Shown here: in pieces, positions 17,912 to 26,689 of the stretch
Numbering within the stretch: position 1 is the stretch's first letter
How the letters are laid out: each line of letters opens with the position of its first letter
Origin: Caldilineaceae bacterium
GTDB taxonomy: Bacteria > Chloroflexota > Anaerolineae > Caldilineales > Caldilineaceae
DNA length: 64,000 nucleotides
Assembly (NCBI GenBank): GCA_026645575.1
Contig: JAPKMW010000005.1
Coordinates: forward strand, 1 to 64,000
Reading direction: 5' to 3'
Notes under the pieces: model-generated
Told to the model about the DNA's origin: nothing
The model's database searches: none
What the model saw: the letters and a program-made list of their open reading frames with translations, nothing else
Program-made: the position numbers and the translations under genes

Positions 17912-19972
17912 TTACTCTGCTTGCACAAAGGTGTAAGCAACAGCGCCTTGACCAAATTCAATGATCGGGTCGCCGGCGTCATTCTCATTCAACTCAAAGA
18001 GGAGGCCGGTTAGTGGCGCTGCGGTGGCAATATAGCCGGCCAGGGTGTTGGGGTCGTCTTCCTCTTCCAGCGGGAGCAGCGCCACGGCAAATTCCCCGGC
18101 GTCAGCAATCAATTGTTCGCCTTCCAAACGTAGTTCGAGTTCGCCTAGCGCATCATTGACATAGGCGCCAAGATGCCCTTCAACCGCTGCTGGATCAACG
18201 GCAGAGCGTGTCTGTACCTGCTCCACTTGACTTTGGATTTGCTGATTGGCAAATTGTAGAATCGCCGCCGCTTCCGGCTCTTGGGCAAAGAGCAACTCCA
18301 GGAGGCGGATGCGCACACTGTCATTGAAATAATTTGTACCCTGCCCATTGGTCAAGACGGTAATACCCACACCCACGTCGGGCAGGAAGCCAAAGCTGGA
18401 GGTAAAGCCAAACGTATTGCCCCCGTGTTCAATCAACGGAAGACCTTTGTAATCGCTGACGAACCAACCCAAACCGTAGTCCACATCGGCGCTGACGGGA
18501 ACTTGCGGCTCCCAAGTTTCACGCAGATTCTCCTCGCTGACAACGCGTGTGCCATCGGGCGCAACACCAAGCGCCAATTCGGTCAGCAAGTAGCGCGTCA
18601 TATCTTCCAGGGTTGACCAGTGGGCGCCGGCGGGCGCAATTGGCACGAGAATTTCCTCAATTGCCAGTGGCAATGGTTCATAGTGGCCATCCAACCCGGC
18701 GCTGTGGGGCATGGCGTAATTATTGCGCGCCCGCACTTCGTCAAAATAGATGGTTGTATTCGTCATACCAATGGGGGCGAGGACATTCTCTGCTAGGGTG
18801 GCACTATACCCGTCAAAGAGATTGCCAAACTCAGCGCCGGCGGCCGTAGCCGCAGCATAACCGCCCGTACCCACCAACTGGTTGCTATATTGAAAGGCTT
18901 CCCCAAAGTCAGTAAAAAACTCAAAGGTTGCTAACGACGCCACAATCCCTTCAGCGGAAAGTTCATCGGCATTAAAGATCAGCTCATAGTCACGGCGCGG
19001 CACGCCGGTGCAGGCGCAGACCAGGTTGCGTAACGTAATTGATTCGGTAAGGTCAGGGTTGCTGACCGCAAACTGGGGCAATACGGCAACGGCTGGGGTG
19101 TCCCAACCCATTGCCCCTTCATCCACCAACGTCGCCATCAACATCGTCGTGAGTGACTTGCCCGTCGAGCCAATCATCATGTGGGTTTGGGGGGTGATGG
19201 GGGTGTTGCCCCCCGTTTCGGTCACGCCAAAGCCGTTGCTGTAGACAATTTCACCATCCTGCACAATGGCGACAGCAGCGCCGGGAATGCCGAACTGAGT
19301 TAACCCTTCTTCAATGAAGGTTTCAACTTCCGTAATGACTGCACTTACGGGCAGAGGTTCGACGCCGGTCAAGTCGGTCTCGGCCAGCGCCGTGATGGTC
19401 AGGCCGCTGTCAATGATGCTGAGTTGGGCTTGTCGTTGCTGTAAGGCGGCAAGCTCACCGTCGATCAGCAAGAGGTAATAAAGACCGTCATAGAGCCGGG
19501 CTACCGCCTGATAAAATTTTTCGTTGGCTTCATCATACTCATAGGTGACAAGGGTCAACGCTTCAACACCGCCCTGAGCTGGTAGCGTCAAGGTTTCCGT
19601 TACCGGCTCGTCAAAGGCGGGATCGACTAACTGCCAACCCTGAACGATGGCCGCTTCGCCACTTTCAGCCGCCCCACGTTCAGCCTCGATGGTGAGCAGA
19701 TAGATCGCAATCTCTTCGTTGGGGCTGGTGAGAATCGCGTACCCCTCCTGCTGCTCCGCCCTCCAGTTGGTGGGGATCGGCACGGTAAAGCGCCCCTGCG
19801 GGTCTTGGTATAGCTCCTCGCCACTCGCTTGCTCAGGCGACGGGGTGACGACGGCGTCGGGGACGGCTGGGGCCGGCGCAATCGGGGTTGCGTCGGGCGA
19901 GACAATCAACGGCTGGCACCCGGTCAACAAGATAAGAAAGATGAGGGTCAGTACCTGAAAACGATAGGTCAC
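17912..19972 (-). CDS. serine hydrolase lipoprotein (class C beta-lactamase / PBP-like)
   Basis: A 686-residue lipoprotein. A lipobox LLTGC lies at about residues 15-19 of the GTG-started form. A PsbP-like or unknown N-domain (about 50-190) is followed by a beta-lactamase-like domain with STGK (SxxK nucleophile), YSN (YxN) and HGGNTFGF (HGG) in the right order, then a C-terminal DUF-type tail. The GTG at 19972 is preferred over ATG 19996 because AAAGGAG sits 7 nt before it, giving a normal lipoprotein signal. It is probably a surface-anchored esterase or peptidase. Confidence 0.88.
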   Translation of the reverse strand: MTYRFQVLTLIFLILLTGCQPLIVSPDATPIAPAPAVPDAVVTPSPEQASGEELYQDPQGRFTVPIPTNWRAEQQEGYAILTSPNEEIAIYLLTIEAERGAAESGEAAIVQGWQLVDPAFDEPVTETLTLPAQGGVEALTLVTYEYDEANEKFYQAVARLYDGLYYLLLIDGELAALQQRQAQLSIIDSGLTITALAETDLTGVEPLPVSAVITEVETFIEEGLTQFGIPGAAVAIVQDGEIVYSNGFGVTETGGNTPITPQTHMMIGSTGKSLTTMLMATLVDEGAMGWDTPAVAVLPQFAVSNPDLTESITLRNLVCACTGVPRRDYELIFNADELSAEGIVASLATFEFFTDFGEAFQYSNQLVGTGGYAAATAAGAEFGNLFDGYSATLAENVLAPIGMTNTTIYFDEVRARNNYAMPHSAGLDGHYEPLPLAIEEILVPIAPAGAHWSTLEDMTRYLLTELALGVAPDGTRVVSEENLRETWEPQVPVSADVDYGLGWFVSDYKGLPLIEHGGNTFGFTSSFGFLPDVGVGITVLTNGQGTNYFNDSVRIRLLELLFAQEPEAAAILQFANQQIQSQVEQVQTRSAVDPAAVEGHLGAYVNDALGELELRLEGEQLIADAGEFAVALLPLEEEDDPNTLAGYIATAAPLTGLLFELNENDAGDPIIEFGQGAVAYTFVQAE

Positions 19973-20009
19973 GATTTTACTCCTTTGCTCTTGCATCGGC
20001 TACCATCGA

Positions 20010-20977
20010 CTACGGGTTGCGCGCAAGCGCTGCTTTGTTTTTTTCGACATTCAGCGCGACCCGCTCCCGGTAAAAGCAGACAAAGACAGCACCAGCCAGT
20101 AAAAAACTTACCCCGCCCAACACCACCGGCATTGCCGTTGTCGTGGCAGCCGCCACAGAACCAGCGACCAATGGTGGCGTTGCGCGCCCCAATGCTTGTA
20201 AGCTGGCATTCACGCCCAGCCGCTGCCCTTGATCATGTTGGGCGGCCCCCCGGCTGATCAGGGCGGTGAGATTGGGGCGCGTTAGACCACTGAAGAGCGC
20301 AAAGAGGGGAATTAGCACCAATAACTGCCAAAGTTGATTGACCAGGGCAATCAGCAATAGCGTTAGACCGGCCGCAAAGAAGGCTACGCGCAGGGGACGC
20401 ACCGTGCCAAAGTGTTGTTTGGCCGGCTCAACCAACAGCACCTCCACCAGAAAAAGACTCAACCCCAGCCCGGCGACGGTTAACCCTACCTGGCGGGCAG
20501 CAAAGCCGAACCGATCAATCAGAAAGACATTAAATAGCGAGACAAAAAAGCCAAAGCCCAGGGCATAAAGCAAGGTAGTGGCGTAGACGCTCCGCAGCCC
20601 TTGGTCTTGAAAAGCAGCCTTGACCTGACGAAAGGCTTGTGTCACTGTGATCTGCACCTGCTTAGGCTTCTGAAGTGTCTCCGCCAGCAGAAACCAGATG
20701 AGCAAGGCATCCCCCCCGCTCAAGGTGGCGGCGACCCAGAAGGGTGTTGTAATACCCAAGAGGGGGAAAGCGAGCTGTCCGAGAGAAAGCCGCCCAGCAA
20801 CGGGCCAACAACAAAGCCAAAGCTGATCGCCCCGCTGAAATAGCCAAACCGTTTGGCTCGCTGCTCCTCCGGCGTCACATCGGTCAACGCCGCCTGCGCC
20901 ACGGTGATATAGCCGCCCAACGCGCCGTCGATCACACGTGCCACAAAGAGCAGGATGGTGAATGCACGCTGTTGCAT
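20010..20977 (-). pseudogene. MFS transporter remnant, truncated and frameshifted
   Basis: Reading from 20977, the frame encodes a fourth MFS helix (FVARVIDGALGGYITVAQA), motif DVTPEEQRAK and a helix ending GGFLSD. Homology then moves to another frame near 20780 (LGQLAFPLLGITTPFWVAATLSG) and runs to 20010, covering helices 6-12. The first three helices, about 100 residues, are missing. It resembles a TetA/Bcr-type drug efflux pump. Both a 5' loss and a single frameshift argue against function; a sequencing error could explain only the shift. Confidence 0.8.
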
Positions 20978-21441
20978 AGATCAATTCGGGCCACGGTCAC
21001 AAGTCGCAGCGTTGCAGGAATATGACCCGGTTGCGGGTCAACTATCGCAGGGAAAGCACCCTTGTCGGCTGCGGCTGACTTGGTTTTCAATAGCGTGCAG
21101 TGTAGCAAAGGGCGTGCATTCAAAACCATAGGTTGCGGTACAGAAAAGAGCTACAGATCTGGTCTAGGCAGCGAACGCTTCAGCGGCTTAGGGTATTGTT
21201 GATGTAGCAACGGTAATCGTTTCAACAATGCTGCGGAGCAACCAAGGATTTCATCGCTACCCCTTGTTGATGATTCGCTCCTCTCTCTGCATTCACCCAC
21301 CAGGCGACTAGTCTGCGCACTCACCAGTTGACCAGTGCTGTGCGCCTCGATTTGGGGTACGCTGAGGGGTGATAACAAGCGGCCTGAACGATAACTTTGT
21401 GCGGTAGAACGCTGGTCGCTTATGGAGGGTGGAGGAGAAAG
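20978..21441. other. gene-free interval
   Basis: These 464 bp between the MFS remnant and the DUF6544 gene hold no gene, tRNA or clear hairpin that I can support. It is where the missing first third of the transporter would have been. Confidence 0.5.
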
Positions 21442-22326
21442 ATGAACAGATGGAGTAAAGTACTTGTGAGTGTTGTCGGTGGGCTAGTCGCCCTGAGTGG
21501 GATTGGGTGGTTGGGGTTGCAAGTGCCGCCAGCCAACTTCCCAGCGCCCACCAACGAAGCGCACGATCTAGGGACGGTGGCTGTGCCGGCAGATTTACCA
21601 GCTCCCGTGCGCCGCTATTTTCAGGTCGCCTTTGGTAATGGCGTGCCACGGGTCGAAGCGATGGTGGCCTGGGGGCGGGCGCGCGCCAACTTTGGGCTAT
21701 GGATGCCGCTGCGTTTTCACCTTTATCACCAACCGGGGCAGGCGTTCAAACGGGAGATGGAGGTGACCTGGTTTGGGCTGCCGGTGTTGAAAGCGCTCGA
21801 TCAATATATCAACGGCGTCGGCATGACCGGCCCGGTGGGCAATGCCGAAACCGGCCCGGCAGTGAATCAGGGGTCAAATATGATCCTCTGGGCGGAAGCG
21901 CCCTTTTACCCCTCCCTGCTGCTCACTGATCCGCGCATCCGTTGGGAGGCGATTGATGACACTTCGGTGCGCCTGATTTTTCCCTTTGGCGACCAGGAGG
22001 ATGAACTCATTTACCACTTTGACCCGGCAACCGGTTTGATCACCTATATGTCGGCCATGCGCTACCAGGGCAGCAACGGTGAGAAAATTGGCTGGCGCGT
22101 TGACTTCCAAAGCTGGCAGACGGTGAATGGGATGCAAGTGCCGTTGCGCGTCGCCATTACCTGGGCCAACCAGTCCAGTCCGTGGTCGTATTGGGATTTT
22201 GAAAACATTCGGTGGAACGTCGATCTTTCGCAACAACTGCTAACCGCCGCAACCCATCACCCCATTCGCCCGGCTGCACAGTTGCGGGTGAATGGGGAGA
22301 AAGTGCTATGGCAACCAAATCCGTAA
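21442..22326 (+). CDS. DUF6544 family membrane-anchored protein
   Basis: A 294-residue protein with one N-terminal membrane helix (about residues 6-26). A long beta-rich domain typical of DUF6544 follows (PVRRYFQVAFG, GPVGNAETGP, YHFDPATGLI). Function unknown. GGAGG is 7 nt before the ATG at 21442, whereas a longer frame from 21397 lacks a ribosome site. It overlaps the start of the next gene by 19 bp, so the two are translationally coupled. Confidence 0.82.
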   Translation: MNRWSKVLVSVVGGLVALSGIGWLGLQVPPANFPAPTNEAHDLGTVAVPADLPAPVRRYFQVAFGNGVPRVEAMVAWGRARANFGLWMPLRFHLYHQPGQAFKREMEVTWFGLPVLKALDQYINGVGMTGPVGNAETGPAVNQGSNMILWAEAPFYPSLLLTDPRIRWEAIDDTSVRLIFPFGDQEDELIYHFDPATGLITYMSAMRYQGSNGEKIGWRVDFQSWQTVNGMQVPLRVAITWANQSSPWSYWDFENIRWNVDLSQQLLTAATHHPIRPAAQLRVNGEKVLWQPNP

Positions 22327-23825
22327 TCATCATTGGCGCCGGCATCGCTGGTCTATCAGCCGGCTGTTATGCGCAGATGAATGGTCTGCGTAGTCAACTC
22401 TTTGAATTGCATACCATCCCCGGTGGTCTTTGCACATCGTGGCGGCGGCATGGGTATCTCTTTGATGGGGGTGTGCGTTATCTGGTCGGCACGAACCCAG
22501 CGGCCAAAGCCTACCCCATGTGGCAGGAGTTAGGGGTTCTGCCGGGGCAAGGGCTTTACCACTATGATGAGTTTATCTGCGTCGAAGACAACCGTGGTCG
22601 CGCCTTTCATCTCTATACCGATATTGAACGCCTCAAGCAGGAGATGTGTCGGCTCTCCCCTGGCGATTATGACGCCATTGCCAGCTTCGCCGACACACTC
22701 TATGCATTGGCGACCTTTGATTTGCCCCTAGACCCAACGCCCGATGACGCCCGAGAAAATCTGCAAATGGGGTTGGCGATGTTGCCCTTTGTTGGGCCGT
22801 TGCTGCGCTGGAAAGATGTGACGCTGGGCGACTTTGTTACGCGCTTCCGCGACCCGCTCCTGCGCAAGGGGTTGATGGAGTTTCTCCAATTCGCTCGCCC
22901 CGATTTTCCGCTACTGATGTTGTTGATCACGTTGGCGCAGATGTCAAACAAAATGGCCGGCTACCCGATTGGCGGTTCGCTGGATCTGGCCGAGCGGGTG
23001 GCGCGCCGTTATCGTGATCTGGGCGGGCAAGTGGCGTATGGCGCACGGGTGCAAAAGATTCTGGTGAAAAAGGATTGTGCCGTTGGCGTCCAGTTGGCCG
23101 ATGGCACGGAACATTTCGCTGATTTGGTCATTTCGGCGGCGGATGGGCGTTCGACGATTTTTGACCTGCTGGACGGCCACTATGTCAATGCCCGCTGGCA
23201 AGACTATTATGGCACGCTGCCGCTGGCCCCGTCAATCATCCAGGTGGCGTTGGGGATAAAGCGTGATTTTCGCGCCGAGCCGCCGGCGCTCTGCTTTCCC
23301 GTGGCCCAGCCCCTCGACTTTGGCGATCTGCGCCATGACGCATTGACCGTGCGGCACTACGCCTTTGATCCCACGCTGGCCGATCCGGGGAAAACAGTCT
23401 TAAACATCTGGTGCGCGGCGGATTATGGGTATTGGAAAGGGTTATATACTGTGCCGGAAGCGTATGTCGCTGCCAAGGAACGGGTTGCGCAACAGGTCAT
23501 CGCCGCTTTGGATCGCCGCTATCCCGGTCTGGCTGCACAGGTTGAGGCAACCGACGTGGCGACGCCCGTGACATATGAACGTTACACGGCCAACTGGCGC
23601 GGGTCGATCTATGGCTGGGCGATGGCCCCGCGCAAGATGACATTGATGATGGGGCAAGGCATGAGCAAGACGCTGCCTGGTTTACAAAATTTCTACATGA
23701 TCGGTCAATGGGTCGAGCCGGGGGGTAATGTACAACTGTCAGCCGCTTCAGGGCGCGATGTAATGGAGTTGATTTGTAAGCAAGCGGGGCGGCCCTTTGT
23801 GACGGAAACGACTGCGTTGGGATGA
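22308..23825 (+). CDS. CrtI/RetSat-like FAD-dependent oxidoreductase
   Basis: A 505-residue phytoene-desaturase-superfamily protein. It has an N-terminal dinucleotide motif (IIGAGIAGLSAG, about residues 8-19), PGG at about 41-43, and a C-terminal FAD motif (MIGQWVEPGGNVQLSAASGRDV). Such enzymes desaturate or saturate isoprenoids and retinoids, but no carotenoid genes are adjacent, so substrate is open. The ATG at 22308 is set by GGGGAG upstream; the frame is open earlier only because it overlaps the DUF6544 gene. Confidence 0.87.
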   Translation: MATKSVIIIGAGIAGLSAGCYAQMNGLRSQLFELHTIPGGLCTSWRRHGYLFDGGVRYLVGTNPAAKAYPMWQELGVLPGQGLYHYDEFICVEDNRGRAFHLYTDIERLKQEMCRLSPGDYDAIASFADTLYALATFDLPLDPTPDDARENLQMGLAMLPFVGPLLRWKDVTLGDFVTRFRDPLLRKGLMEFLQFARPDFPLLMLLITLAQMSNKMAGYPIGGSLDLAERVARRYRDLGGQVAYGARVQKILVKKDCAVGVQLADGTEHFADLVISAADGRSTIFDLLDGHYVNARWQDYYGTLPLAPSIIQVALGIKRDFRAEPPALCFPVAQPLDFGDLRHDALTVRHYAFDPTLADPGKTVLNIWCAADYGYWKGLYTVPEAYVAAKERVAQQVIAALDRRYPGLAAQVEATDVATPVTYERYTANWRGSIYGWAMAPRKMTLMMGQGMSKTLPGLQNFYMIGQWVEPGGNVQLSAASGRDVMELICKQAGRPFVTETTALG

Positions 23826-23844
23826 ATGAAGGTATCGCAGTCTG

Positions 23845-23907
23845 CGTGTGCGGCACTGACCCCCAATTTGTCGTGATAGAAGCTGGTCTTGGTTCGTGCC
23901 GCACACG
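23845..23907. repeat. 12-bp perfect hairpin after the CrtI-like gene
   Basis: Arms 23845-23856 and 23896-23907 (GTGTGCGGCAC core) with a 39-nt loop. There is no U-tract. It lies between two same-strand transcription units. Confidence 0.55.
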
Positions 23908-23956
23908 GTGAATCACTATTTTCTTAATTTACGATGGCTGGGTTAAGATAGGTGCC

Positions 23957-24262
23957 ATGTTCAAGCACGACTATCTTGACGGTCCGCAACAACTCGAAGA
24001 GCTACTTGCCCAAGCTGCGATTGCGGCATCCCTCTTTTTGCCCTTTACAATTTTTCGGCTACGTCCTTATGCAGTTGATCATCATGTGGCGCTAACCGTC
24101 GCTTTATACGAAGCTGGTAGCGAAACACCGCAAACCCACCAGTTACAGTTGACTTGGCATCCAGGTAGTGATACGCTAGTGATGCCACCGATACAGGCTC
24201 ACATTCTTACAGAGTGGGCAGCTTGTGGTCTTGCGCTTGCGTTTATCGTTTTATCAGGATGA
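23957..24262 (+). CDS. hypothetical protein upstream of YprB-type exonuclease
   Basis: A 101-residue protein with hydrophobic stretches near residues 20-35 and at the C-terminus (TEWAACGLALAFIVLSG), possibly membrane-associated. Family not recognised. It starts a three-gene run with 4- and 11-bp gaps ending in the exonuclease gene, so a related role is plausible but unproven. Confidence 0.6.
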   Translation: MFKHDYLDGPQQLEELLAQAAIAASLFLPFTIFRLRPYAVDHHVALTVALYEAGSETPQTHQLQLTWHPGSDTLVMPPIQAHILTEWAACGLALAFIVLSG

Positions 24263-24265
24263 GGT

Positions 24266-24673
24266 GTGAGCATGACAACCAAGGGTGCATTACCGTCATT
24301 GCCTGATTCTTATACAGCTTCTGTGATTGAGAAATCGAATTTATTACTGCGCGCCAACCTATTGGAAGCGCAACAACAATTTGATGAAGCTGCGGAATTG
24401 TTTGCAAACGCTGCGCGACTGGAGGCGCAATTGGCTGCCACGGCGCAGGAATATGGACAGCCGGCCACGGCGCTTGTGCATCTGGTCAGCGAGATGAGTT
24501 GCTGGGCAGCGGCGGGGGATACCTATCGCGCCTTATCACGCGGGCAGCAACTCCTGGTTTTGCCAATAGTAACGCCTGCACAACGAACCCATATCAGCGA
24601 TTTTATCCAGCGACTTACGGATCGTCGGCGCACCTGGATGCAATCGTGGAACTATGCCATTGCGGCAACATAG
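24266..24673 (+). CDS. helical TPR-like hypothetical protein
   Basis: A 135-residue all-helical protein. Residues about 22-95 read like two to three TPR-type helix pairs (LLRANLLEAQQQFDEAAELFANAARLE). No membrane segment. GTG at 24266 or ATG at 24272 could start it; GAGG lies just before. It is followed 11 bp later by the exonuclease gene, itself TPR-tailed. Confidence 0.65.
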   Translation: MSMTTKGALPSLPDSYTASVIEKSNLLLRANLLEAQQQFDEAAELFANAARLEAQLAATAQEYGQPATALVHLVSEMSCWAAAGDTYRALSRGQQLLVLPIVTPAQRTHISDFIQRLTDRRRTWMQSWNYAIAAT

Positions 24674-24683
24674 GTTATCTGCC

Positions 24684-26054
24684 ATGTCAACCCTGGATCG
24701 ATTGCGCCGCCTGCATCAGGTACGGCCACAGCATACCCAACGCGAACCGGCGACTCCGGTTGCGCCTGCCCCACGGCAGGAACTGTTGCACGCGCCCACG
24801 GTTGACAAAGCCCCGCGCGCCGATAAACTCGAAACCTTGGTGCCGGGCGAAGTGATCGAAAATGGTAACGGCCTTTGTTACGTCGTCACTGAACGTTACC
24901 CGCTTCACACGCAGCGGGGCGACCAACCGCTGGCCCATCTGCTCGATCACCACCCAGCCACCTTTGCTGCCTTTCACCCCGCTTTTGGTCTACAAGAGAG
25001 TATCGACTTCCGTCAAGCCGTCTTTCTCGACACCGAAACCACCGGTCTTGGCGGCGGCGCTGGGGTCTACTGTTTTATGGTCGGCGTCGGCACCTTTGAA
25101 ACAGTCGATCTACCCAATACCCAATACCCAATATCCAATATCCACTTTGTCGTCCGTCAATTCTTCATGCGCCATCCCGGCGAAGAGGGGGCGTTATTGC
25201 AGGCGCTGGTGGAATTGTTGGATGGTTATGGCATGAGCGTGACCTTTAACGGGCGCACCTTTGATTTGCCGCTATTGCGCACCCGCTTGCGGCAAAATCA
25301 GCAGATCTACCCGGAGTTGCGCGGCAGCGGGCGACTATTGCAACCAGAAAAACCCCACCTCGATCTCCTGCACCCGGCGCGCCGCTTGTGGAAACGACGT
25401 CTGCAAAGTTGTCGCTTGATCAACCTGGAGGCCGAGATCCTGGGGATGCAGCGCAGCGAAGAGGATGTCCCCGGTCAGCTCATCCCGCAACTCTATACTG
25501 ATTATGTACAGAGCGGCAACGCCGGTGAATTGCGCCGGATCTTCTATCACAACCGGGAAGACATTGTCTCGATGGTCTCGCTGGCCGCCCAGTTGAGCCG
25601 GCTTTATCAAGGCACGGCCACCGCTGAGGGCGCAACCCTGCACGGTCTCGACTGGTTTTCCCTGGGCCGTTGCCATGAGGAACGGGGACAGATGGCCGAA
25701 GCCGAACGGGCCTATCGCGCCGCCGCCGAACGGCTGCATGGCAATGCCGCCCAAGCCGAAGCCTTTCGTCAGTTGGGCCAGTTGCTCAAACGGCAAGCGC
25801 GTTGGGATGAAGCAGCCACCGTTTGGCAGCAGTGGCTCACCACGGTTACGACGATTGACGCCACTCCCTACGAAGAGTTAGCCAAATATTGTGAATGGCA
25901 GTGCAAAGACTTTGAACAGGCCGCCATGTGGACCGGCTGGGCGCTCCACACTCTGCGCACCGCTCCGGCCTGGCAACAGTCGTCTGCGCATATTGCCGAC
26001 CTAGAACATCGGCTGGCCCGTCTCCAACGCAAACAACAGACCACAAGTGATTGA
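24684..26054 (+). CDS. YprB-type ribonuclease-H-like exonuclease with TPR tail
   Basis: A 456-residue protein. An RNase H-like DEDD exonuclease domain (about residues 95-300) has FLDTETTGLGGGAG (first Asp/Glu pair), NGRTFDLPLL and HNREDIVSM (last Asp), as in YprB proteins found in Bacillus and Chloroflexota. The C-terminal ~130 residues form TPR-like helices. The DNA encoding residues about 143-155 holds tandem CCAATA words giving NTQYPISNI, which looks like a repeat that entered the gene in frame. The ATG at 24684 fits the family start. Confidence 0.83.
   Translation: MSTLDRLRRLHQVRPQHTQREPATPVAPAPRQELLHAPTVDKAPRADKLETLVPGEVIENGNGLCYVVTERYPLHTQRGDQPLAHLLDHHPATFAAFHPAFGLQESIDFRQAVFLDTETTGLGGGAGVYCFMVGVGTFETVDLPNTQYPISNIHFVVRQFFMRHPGEEGALLQALVELLDGYGMSVTFNGRTFDLPLLRTRLRQNQQIYPELRGSGRLLQPEKPHLDLLHPARRLWKRRLQSCRLINLEAEILGMQRSEEDVPGQLIPQLYTDYVQSGNAGELRRIFYHNREDIVSMVSLAAQLSRLYQGTATAEGATLHGLDWFSLGRCHEERGQMAEAERAYRAAAERLHGNAAQAEAFRQLGQLLKRQARWDEAATVWQQWLTTVTTIDATPYEELAKYCEWQCKDFEQAAMWTGWALHTLRTAPAWQQSSAHIADLEHRLARLQRKQQTTSD
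25108..25142 (+). repeat. in-frame CCAATA word repeat inside the YprB-type gene
   Basis: About four copies of a CCCAATA/CCAATATC word run in tandem inside the coding region and are translated in frame. The same word occurs at the 3' end of the 2Fe-2S subunit gene (about 5283) and near 48805 on the other strand. Confidence 0.7.
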
Positions 26055-26083
26055 ATGGCTTGCTTAACAGGTTGTAGCCTGCC

Positions 26084-26527
26084 TCATAGATAATCGAATG
26101 GTTCTTCAGGGTTCATTGGGGTTGGTGGCGGAAGTGGACTCTGCCCCCACCAACTAAGCGAACCAGGCGTGATTTGTACTTTCATTGTTTCCCCATTGCG
26201 TTCTAAAAGCAACGGTAATGCTTTTCCACCTGGAAATGCTTGGATGATAGCATCCGCTTTTTCTTTTTCACCGAAGGGGACATCGGCAATGCTGATTAAT
26301 GTATCCCCTTTCCGAATACCAGCTACCTCACCCGGCCCACCAGCATCAAGATCGATCACTTGCAGCTTTTCATCTACGACGATACCCAACTTTGGCGCAG
26401 GGAAATCAATTGTCACTAATGAGCAGCTAACCAAGAATACCAGCGCCAAAGCTATTGCGAACAAAATAAGCAGTGAGAAATACTTATGGGCTGTTTGGCC
26501 CCATAAATGATTGAGATGCAATTTCAT
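26084..26527 (-). CDS. PDZ-domain lipoprotein
   Basis: A 147-residue protein with one N-terminal hydrophobic segment ending in a lipobox-like LVSC (about residues 30-35). A PDZ domain covers about 45-115 (LGIVVDEKLQVID, GPGEVAGIRKGDTLISIADVPF). No protease domain is present, so it may be an adaptor or a regulatory anchor. The ATG at 26527 has AAGGAG 7 nt upstream, unlike the longer frame. Confidence 0.8.
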   Translation of the reverse strand: MKLHLNHLWGQTAHKYFSLLILFAIALALVFLVSCSLVTIDFPAPKLGIVVDEKLQVIDLDAGGPGEVAGIRKGDTLISIADVPFGEKEKADAIIQAFPGGKALPLLLERNGETMKVQITPGSLSWWGQSPLPPPTPMNPEEPFDYL

Positions 26528-26689
26528 CTGATTTCTCCTTAATCCATAATTTGTTCTCTTGGTTTTACCGCCGACCAACGGTTATGCTAGGCAAAAATTT
26601 GGATGCTATGGTATTCTATCACCATAATAATCCTTGAGCGACTGCGCCGCCTTTGCGGGTAGCGCCAGCGCATAGCAAATTTCAGTTGC

